DNA from: Apoda limacodes
Taxonomy: Eukaryota; Arthropoda; Insecta; Lepidoptera; Limacodidae
NCBI GenBank assembly: GCA_946406115.1
Contig: OX291544.1
Coordinates: 5,022,001 to 5,086,000 of the forward strand
Reading direction: 5' to 3'
Length of the DNA: 64,000 nt
The notes beneath the pieces were generated by a model, which saw only the letters and a program-made list of their open reading frames with translations, was not told the DNA's origin and did not search any database. Of this stretch, positions 56,935 through 64,000 are shown piece by piece. Both the position numbers and the translations under genes were made by a program. Numbering within the stretch: position 1 is the stretch's first letter; each line of letters starts with the position of its first letter.

Positions 56935-59523
56935 GTTTCTTTTTAAAAATGCCAATAGATTGACTGTCTGTTATTGTATGAGGCAGTGAGTTCCAAAGGA
57001 TAATAGCCTGGACAGTAAAAGAGTTACCGTAATAAGTGGTGTTATGAGAAGGGATTTTTAATAAGAGTGATGTATGAGATCTGGCTGGTTTATCTTTTGA
57101 GAAAAGAAAATTAAAATGTTCACTTAAATAGCTTGGGGTTAAGGGATTGCAAAGAAGATTATAGAGTAAATACAGGACATGAGTGTTCCGGCGAAGACGG
57201 ATTGGGAGCCATTTGAGCTTTTTCCTATTCTGATTGTTATCTATTAGGATTCCTAAATTTTTGGCACAATTTGTGTATGGCAGAGGGGTACCATTGTATA
57301 TAATTGGTGGAGAAGATTACGTTACTAAGCTACGCATGTATCTGCTGCCTACAATTAATGCTTATGATTTTTTAGGATTAACAAGAAGCCCAAATGATTT
57401 TGCCCATTCACTGGTGTGACATAAATTCTCATTGAAATTATTGATCGCGTTAATGATGGTATCAGGTTCGAAGTGGCAGTACAATTGAAGGTCGTCAGCG
57501 TACAGATGAAAGGAAGAAGTATTAAGATTGGCGAGGGAGTTAATAAAAATAGAGAAAAGAAGAGGAGAATGTACGCCACCTTGCGGGACTCCTGTCAGGA
57601 CCTTACACCAATCAGATGTAGTATTATACGCACGTATACATTGAGAACGACCTCGAAGATAGGAATCAAACCAATCTATGACTGGGGCTGATATATTGAG
57701 AGACCTAACAATACCAAGAAGAATGTCATAGTCAACAGAATTGAAAGCATTGCTGAAATCTAATAACACAAGAACTTTGAGCATTTTGTGATCCATTGCC
57801 CGACGAATGTCATCAGTAACCTTAAGGAGGGCTGTGACAGTACTGTGTCCAGTCGTAAGCCGGATTGATAAGAATTAAGAAGGTTTTAGCGTAGTAAAAA
57901 AAAAGAGAGTTGTTTGTTAACGATGTGTTCTAGTACTTTCGACAGGAAAGGGGGGATAGAGATAGGCCGGTATTGAGAAACAGAATTAGGATTGGGAGTT
58001 TTTGGTAGTGGTATGATGTGAGCTTTTTTCCAAGCGGTAGGGAATGTGCAAGTTTTTTGTGTAAGAATTGGTAAGAGCTCCATTAGAACAAGATGAAGCA
58101 TGTAAGAACAGAGATTGTCAGAACTTTTTGCAGAAGATTTAATCGAGAGAATGTGTCCCTTAACATCGTTCTCAGTGACTTGATGGGAACAAAATGGTTC
58201 GCACTGAGGCTGCGGCAGGCTTGAGATTTTATGGAGAGTTTTGTCGAAAAATGATGATTAAGTAAATAAATATCTGTAGACACATCACAAGGAGTAGAAG
58301 ATTTACAGTATGGAATTACGGTATTTCCACATCTGTGAGGGATTGACATTTTCAATAGATTGATGTATATGCCGTTTTTTTGCATCTCTGCACGCCTTAG
58401 TGCATTTTTTACGAAGTGATTTATAAAGTGCTAAATTGTCATCACTGGGTTGCTTCTTGAACTTAGTTTTAGCTTTGTCGCGTTTAGCCATCAAATTTTT
58501 AATGTCCTGGTTGAGCCACGGTGCCAGAAAACGCTTTACCTTAACTTTTTTTTCTGGTGCATGAATATCAAAAATATCAATGATAGTTTTCGTAAAGAGT
58601 TCTACCTTACTGTCAATATCATTAGAAGCTAATACTGGGGTCCAGTCTATATTGTTTACGTCATCATGAAATGCCTGTAAATCAATATCTTTAAAATTTC
58701 AAAGGATCATGTACTTGGGATTACGTTTTGGTGGGCGGACTTTATAGGAGAGGAAAAGAAGATCATGATATGAGAAACAGGAAGTAAGTTGCCCATGTGT
58801 TGTCACTTTATTGGTTGACGACACAATAATCAAATCTAGCAGTGAGGATAAGTTGTTAGGAGAGTGATGAGTTGGTGAAAGTGGAAGACAGTGTAAGTTA
58901 TATGAAGAAAGAACAGATAAAAGTTTGTTGGAGCGTGAATCTTTTTTTATTAAACAGGTGTGTACCTAGAAGAATAACATCGTCATATCGAGGACAGATG
59001 TCATCAAAAAGATTTTCGAGAGAAGAAAAATAATTTATGTGAAGAGAGGGGCTGTAATATACGGCTAGTAAAACTTTTTTATTATTGACGAAAATCTCAA
59101 TAAAGAGGTGCTCTGCAGTACCATAGTATTTTGATGGAAAAACAGAAACGACTGTATGTTGTAGGTCTGCACGAAGGTATATAGCCACCCCTCCTCCATC
59201 TTTGCCAGTACGGTCGCAACGTATTAATTTATATCCAGGTAAAGAAAATTGAGTTGATTGTAGTGAAGGTTTAAGAATAGATTCGGAAATGAGTACTGCA
59301 TCAATATGTTAACTATCAAATGACGCCAGAAGGTTGAAGTAATGTGCAGGAACACTCTGTGCATTAATGTGTACAATATCTAAGCATTTTCGGAAATGAG
59401 TGAAAGTAAAAACGAGTTTATCTTGTACATTAATAGGATCTTCACTATCGGCACTAAAATAGTTTTCAGATGAATCTGAACTAACTCAAAAGAAGCTATT
59501 GTCAAGGTTGTCAAAAATGATCA
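56935..59523 (-). pseudogene. LINE ORF2: endonuclease and reverse transcriptase, broken
   Basis: A start-like ATG at 59523 opens 'MIIFDNLDNSFF', a TGA follows, then the frame continues to 'DIVHINAQSVPAHY' (endonuclease start), 'RCDRTGKDGGGVAIYLRADL' and 'YDDVILLGTHL' (usually GDFN-type). RT pieces include 'FPTAWKKAHIIPLPKT', 'PISIPPFLSKVLEHIVNKQL', motif A 'LLDFSNAFNSVDYDILL', 'TGVPQGGVHSPLLFSIFINS' and catalytic 'LYADDLQLY'. The C-terminal 'GNSFTVQAIILWNSLPHTIT' lies near 57000. Several frameshifts and stops disrupt it. Confidence 0.8.
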
Positions 59524-59849
59524 TAATATTATAATAATATATTAAAATAAAATAATAGAAATAGTTAAATTGTAATAAAAAATTATAATAAATATAAAGT
59601 ACTTAGTAATATCCTAAATCTAATGACTTATTATTTGCTCTAATCTCATTTACACCTACTGGGTTCAGAAAAGATTTTGTTAAACAATTATAAAACTAGC
59701 AGTGAATCACAATTAAACATCGAAACAATAATTATAAAATGGCATAAAATTCTTACAAGCCCAATTTTCAAGCTGTTGCCAAAGTGTGCGAGCAATTATG
59801 AGAAACATAAACATGGTCTTTAATAACCAGGCCAATAAATAAAGAAAAG

Positions 59850-61660
59850 AAAAAACTTGTCAGCTGTCAAGCACTGTCTAGCACTATCCGAGGGTAAGCA
59901 TCTTGTTGGAGTGTTTTTTAAATATAGCTTCCGCCTATTGGCTTGGGTAGATGATCATGGACTTACCCTTGCTGTTCCAAAAAGTAAGGTAGTTATTTTC
60001 TCCAGAAAAAGATCAAATCCAATAATTGATATTAAAGTTAATGATCAGCTCGTACCAGTAGTTGAGCAAGTAAAATTTCTAGGCCTCATACTAGACTCAA
60101 AACTCACAGGTTCCCCACACTTTAATTCTGTGACTGACAAATGCGAGAAGGGAGTTAACATTTTAAGATCCCTGTCGGGTGTGTGGTGGGGCTCTCACCC
60201 CTACAGCCAAAAGTTATTATATAATGCCATTGTCCGTAGCCACCTTGACCACACATCCTTCCTCCTGGAACCTTGTGCTAAGGCATCTCTGGATAAAATA
60301 GACAAAATTCAGTCAAAGTGTCTACGTATCATAACTGGTGCGATGAAGTCCTCCCCATTGAATGCCTTACGGATTGAATGTGTGGATCCTCCACTGGGAT
60401 TGCGAAGACAATTTTTATCTGACAGATATTTCTTTTAAATTGTCCAATTCTCTTTTCACCCTCTCTCTATTCTCCTCCAATCTCTCTCTGATAAGTTACA
60501 ATCTAGTTCTTACTGGAACCACAAGGAACCCCCGAGACTTATAAAAAGCTATAAAAAACTAACCCAATTCCCTCACCCAATTGCTCAGTTTCCTAAACAG
60601 CCCCTCTACGCCACAGAGTTTGAAGTTTTATTATTTCACCCACAAGTAGTTTTAGATCTTGATATCACTAAAGGCGATCCAGCAGCGAACAACTTATTAA
60701 CTTCATCTCTTAATAAAAATTATTTCAACTGGTTAACCTTGTTTACGGATACCTCCAAACTTTCTGAAAACAGATGTGTTGGTTCAGCTGTTTGGATTCC
60801 TTAATTTAAAATTATTCTTAGCTTCAAAAGTCCCCCTCAGACATCTGTTTTTACAGGAGAGGCTATCGCTCTTTTAGAAGCCGTGTTATATATAAAATCT
60901 CACCAACTAAATAAATTAATAGTTCTATCTGATTCAAAAAGCTGTCTCCAAGCTCTACTATGCAACCCCTTTAAAGCTAAATTATTATCCCCTTTCATTC
61001 TTGAGATAAAAAAAGTATTATATGCATGTCTTATCCAAGGTATTGAGGTGGTTTTTGCCTGGGTTCCTGGTCACAGTGGTGTGGAAGGTAATGAGATGGC
61101 TGACCAATGGGCTAAAGATGCTGCTCATACAGGACTTTCAACCCACTACAAAATCTTCTCCCTAGACTTGCAATGCCTTGCAAAAAGACAACTTGCAACA
61201 GACTGGAAAACTTTATGGAGACATTCGAGAGCAACAAAAGGAAAATATTATGGTCAAATCCAAACATCTATTCCATCCAAACCATGGTTTTTTCATTCAC
61301 GAAACAGTGATAAATCTGTCACTTCTACCATATGTCGTCTGAGGTTGGGCCATGTGTGTACCCCAGTTTTCTTAACAAAACTTAGAATTAAAGACTCCTC
61401 TCTTTGTGAATGTGGTTTGGATGAAGGCTTCCCTGACCATTTATTTTTTAGCTGCCCTAAATTCCCAGTTTCTTTGTATGATATCCTTCTAACCAAAATC
61501 CCACGCCCTGTTAATATGCAATTCTTGTTATCCCTTGTAAATACGCCATTTATACATCTCCTAATAAAATATATATATCAAAACATTTAACAATAAACTG
61601 TAGTAGTTAGTTGTTTATGAATATATTTTTGTCTCTCCCCTAAAATATGCCCTTTTCCAA
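59850..61660 (+). mobile_element. I-clade LINE with RNase H, 5'-truncated
   Basis: The element starts in the polymerase thumb and continues through an RNase H domain and a C-terminal Cys/His motif to a 3' tail ending near a GT-rich microsatellite at 61660-61680. A cellular-type RNase H after the reverse transcriptase is typical of the I superfamily. It lies in opposite orientation within the larger LINE. Confidence 0.75.
59857..61590 (+). pseudogene. I-clade ORF2 C-terminal part: RT thumb, RNase H, Cys motif
   Basis: Thumb: 'LAWVDDHGLTLAVPKSKVVI', 'VKFLGLILDSKLTGSPH' and 'IQSKCLRIITGAMKSSP'. A frameshift follows near 60430; another frame continues to 'LTLFTDTSKLSENRCVGSAV', then TAA at 60802-60804, then 'TGEAIALLEAV', 'LIVLSDSKSCLQALL' and 'VPGHSGVEGNEMADQWAK'. 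These give the RNase H catalytic series Asp, Glu, Asp, Asp. The end has 'CRLRLGHVCTPVFLTKL' and CECG...DHLFFSCP, a Cys/His motif. Catalytic residues survive but the frame is broken twice, so it is inactive. Confidence 0.8.
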
Positions 61661-62038
61661 TTGTTGTTGTGTGTGTGTGACGTGGATCCTTTGTTTTAGG
61701 TGGTGGCAATTAATATAGAAACTCAATTTAGAAGAAAACAATCCTTCCTGAAAACAGTCTTAGATAATTTAAGAAACCGATCAATTATATACAGTGATTC
61801 TCTCACCACGTTGACATTGGCGAAATACTGTGCCTTTAAAGCACAATAAAGGCCACAAAGCGGAAATAATAATAAGTAATCTCTATACGAAAATTTGTAT
61901 TTGAACAAAAAAAACATAAACTGAGGGTAATGGAAATAGAATTTAGGGCGAGTTCTATAAATGACTCAGCTGTTTTTGAAATAAGTAATACTACTAATTT
62001 TAGAAGTCACATAAAAGTAAATCGGGTTGGCACCTATT

Positions 62039-62820
62039 CTATTTTGTGTTACGTCGGGTTCTTGATTGTAAGTTCACGGTACTTGCAGTTTTTTGGCTAG
62101 TGCTGCGCGTGTCGGAATGACTAAAACAGGCTTGATCACTTGTAGACGCACCTTTGGAGACATTTGTGATAGTTTCCGGAAATCGTGATATGAGAACTTG
62201 AATTTCTGACATAATTTCAACTTTACGCCGCGTTTTTTCAGGCACAGAGATAGTGATCTTGCCGTCATTAGACCAACATTTGTTTATCCCAAAGAGTTTG
62301 CAAGCCGTAATAAAGACTTGATGTCGTAACTTGGTCAAAAACTCTGAAACTCTGATTCCAGTATACTTAAGTGCTGACTTACTATCCGATACTTGTACTC
62401 TCTGTTGGTAACTGTAAAATCTGACCAACATTAATCTTTATGGCCCAAATCAGACAGTTTCATCTCGTCGGTTAATACCTGCATGACTACCTCACTTTCT
62501 TTCTCTTGGTTGTTTTCAGGTAAACCGTGAAATAGGAGAACCTTTTTTCGTGCAGTGGTCTCAAATTTATCCAATCCAAGGACCAATTGTTCCATTTGTG
62601 ACTTTAAGATGGATATTGTTTTCCAGACAAAAGTTTTGAATTGTTTGTAATCTTGGGTCAGTGAAGTGATGTCTGGTTGAACAGGATCTGCAGTATTGCC
62701 TATTCTTTGAAGATTAGATTCATATTCACCCATACGTGATTTGAGCTTGGCTAATTCATCAATATTGTTGGAAAGCTTTGTGTAAGGATCCATGTTGATA
62801 GTGACTTTGTAGTAGAACAA
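62039..62820 (-). pseudogene. LINE ORF1 (coiled-coil, nucleic-acid-binding), broken
   Basis: Two adjoining frames make one ORF1. The upstream frame (62820-62431) has a coiled-coil-like N-terminus ('NIDELAKLKSRMGEYESN', 'KSQMEQLVLGLDKF') and 'KKVLLFHGLPENNQEKES', a conserved ORF1 block. The downstream frame (62431-62039) has 'KYTGIRVSEFLTKLRHQVFI' and 'FGINKCWSNDGKITI', the C-terminal domain also found in related insect ORF1 proteins. At the junction a stretch is missing and the frame changes. The protein would bind element RNA. It probably belongs with the ORF2 at 56935-59523. Confidence 0.7.
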
Positions 62821-63179
62821 TATGACTTTTAGTTAGTGAATTGAAGAACCAGCAGGTGTATTAGGGTGTTACAGCCAACTTTATCACAACATATAAAAAA
62901 TAAGAAAGCTTTTGTGAATTATTTTTAATTAAAATCTGAGGAGCTCAGTTTTGTGTGTCTCTAATAAATGTTGTTATTAATTTAGTAAGTATTCCATGAA
63001 CTTTAAATTTATCCATAAATAAATAAATACCTATTTTACAAAAGTACCAACTTCATATAAGTACCTTTTAATGGTATTTGTATGTATACAACTTTTATTT
63101 TTTCGACAATATTTTTAAAGATATTTAGCTTTGATAGTTTTCCTTTTAATTTAGTTATATATGCTACTACCATGATTTT

Positions 63180-63345
63180 TTTCATACACCCAAGAAAAGT
63201 CATTTAGCTGGCAGTGGGGGGACATTGGGCACTAACAAAAATTTGCACTTTAAAGCTTAATGTTTCGCAAACGCATCTCTGAATTGAAAATTGATTTTCA
63301 CATACCCTTAGTATTTTTATACGAGGTATCCAACGACACCCCACA
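63180..63345 (+). repeat. Interspersed repeat, copy shared with 3480-3680
   Basis: Contains 'TTTAAAGCTTAATGTTTCGC' and 'TATCCAACGACACCCCAC', the inverse of blocks at 3480-3600. The same order is kept. Confidence 0.6.
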
Positions 63346-63354
63346 TTATTTTAG

Positions 63355-63540
63355 TACAGTCCGGTTAAACTTCCTTCGGCGAACGCTTGGGTTGTGGAAT
63401 GAGCTTCCTGCCAAGGTTTTCTCTGAAGAAAAGTATTGGGTTTTTCAAGAAAGAAGTTATTAGATTTTTGAAGGATTTGAAATGCGCGAGTGATACCCCT
63501 GGTGTTGCAGGTGTCCATAGGCTACGGTAACTGTAAGCTT
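63355..63540 (+). mobile_element. Zenon LINE 3' fragment
   Basis: Encodes 'RLNFLRRTLGLWNELPAKVF' and then, in a shifted frame, the 3' end of the Zenon protein ('FFKKEVI'-like), followed by a short degenerate tail. It is followed by AACTACGGAACCCTAA, the terminus of a SINE-like repeat, so the Zenon piece may be nested in one. Confidence 0.8.
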
Positions 63541-64000
63541 GTTTTTCCCTGTTAACTACGGAACCCTAATATTGGAGAATTTTTTTTAGGGGTATATCTC
63601 TATGAATTTTTTTTATATTTGATTATTAATAGAAAAACTTTAGATAGGGCTGCAAAATGTAATTAGATGCATATTTTGCGAGTTACTCTCAAAGTTGCGA
63701 TGATTTAAGTAATCTGAGGGGTCATGAAAATAAGGACAAGTTCTACAACTAATATTTAAAATATATTTAAAATTGTACGACCTTAAGTAAAATCTTTCCT
63801 TGACAATTATTAGCACTTATACATAAACAACAAGTTGATATTACGCTAACGCAGTAGTTATAACAAGAAGCGTAATTCGTATTTAGTTTTAAGTAAAATG
63901 GACGCGAACATTTATGTTTTTACAATAGGTTATTTCTGCAGACTAATGACAATGACACAGTAAAAAGGCTGCGTTCGTAACCTAGCTTTTCGTGCGCAAG
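63541..64000. other. Gene-free end of window
   Basis: AT-rich sequence without a recognised feature. Confidence 0.4.

Larger units (their letters stand above)
56553..62860 (-). mobile_element. Near full-length LINE with ORF1 and ORF2, split by an I-clade insertion
   Basis: On the minus strand ORF1 (62820-62039) precedes ORF2 (59523-56935), followed by a 3' UTR ending in an A/T-rich tail near 56553-56575. Between ORF1 and ORF2 lies a plus-strand I-clade LINE (59850-61660). The ORF2 sequence is the same clade as the truncated copy at 13745-15240. ORF1 and ORF2 share orientation and lie in the expected order, which supports one original element about 4.5 kb long. The element is dead. Confidence 0.65.

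Overview
The window is animal nuclear DNA and almost certainly lepidopteran. It is AT-rich, has spliced genes with GT-AG introns, and is packed with moth and butterfly repeat families: Zenon-type CR1 LINEs, Jockey, L2-like and I-clade LINEs, tRNA-headed SINEs, elements starting near 'CGGCCAAGTGCGAGTCGGACTCG', and many foldback or MITE-like elements. No database search was possible. All family names come from motif recognition.

Three things look like working genes. (1) A complete Ubl4A homologue on the + strand (exons 27026-27073 and 30602-31012, 152 aa). Its single intron holds a 5'-truncated Jockey LINE in the opposite orientation. (2) A complete ten-exon gene on the - strand (54687 down to 44986, 764 codons plus stop). 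I assign it to DCAF15, the substrate receptor of a CUL4-DDB1 ubiquitin ligase; all ten exon junctions keep frame. (3) Two intact tRNA genes: tRNA-Ala(TGC) at 39536-39607 (+) and tRNA-Trp(CCA) at 44387-44458 (-).

Broken or partial genes: a terminal acidic exon on the - strand (36404-36513); a THAP zinc-finger first exon (20627-20803); a conserved Cys-rich protein pseudogene (15283-18830) split by a Zenon LINE; a C2H2-containing pseudogene (about 41210-42893) split by a hAT element with a perfect 8-bp target duplication; and a piggyBac transposase tail (17555-17761).

Layout: 0-8 kb is a mosaic of an RTE remnant, a TIR element, SINE-like repeats and Zenon fragments. 8-10.5 kb has no gene. 10.5-15.2 kb holds two head-to-head LINEs. 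15.3-18.8 kb is the interrupted pseudogene. 19-26 kb is repeats, the THAP exon and a striking 509-bp foldback element. 26.7-31.2 kb is Ubl4A. 31.7-39 kb is mostly gene-free. 39.5-44.5 kb holds the tRNAs and the hAT insertion. 45-54.7 kb is DCAF15 with SINEs and a foldback in its introns. 55.5-62.9 kb is a SINE-like repeat and then a LINE with separate ORF1 and ORF2, into which an I-clade LINE appears to have inserted. The window ends in Zenon and SINE-like fragments.

The genes do not form a pathway or operon. The main story is a transposon-dense region with two host genes (Ubl4A and DCAF15, both tied to protein quality control) whose introns have absorbed insertions.
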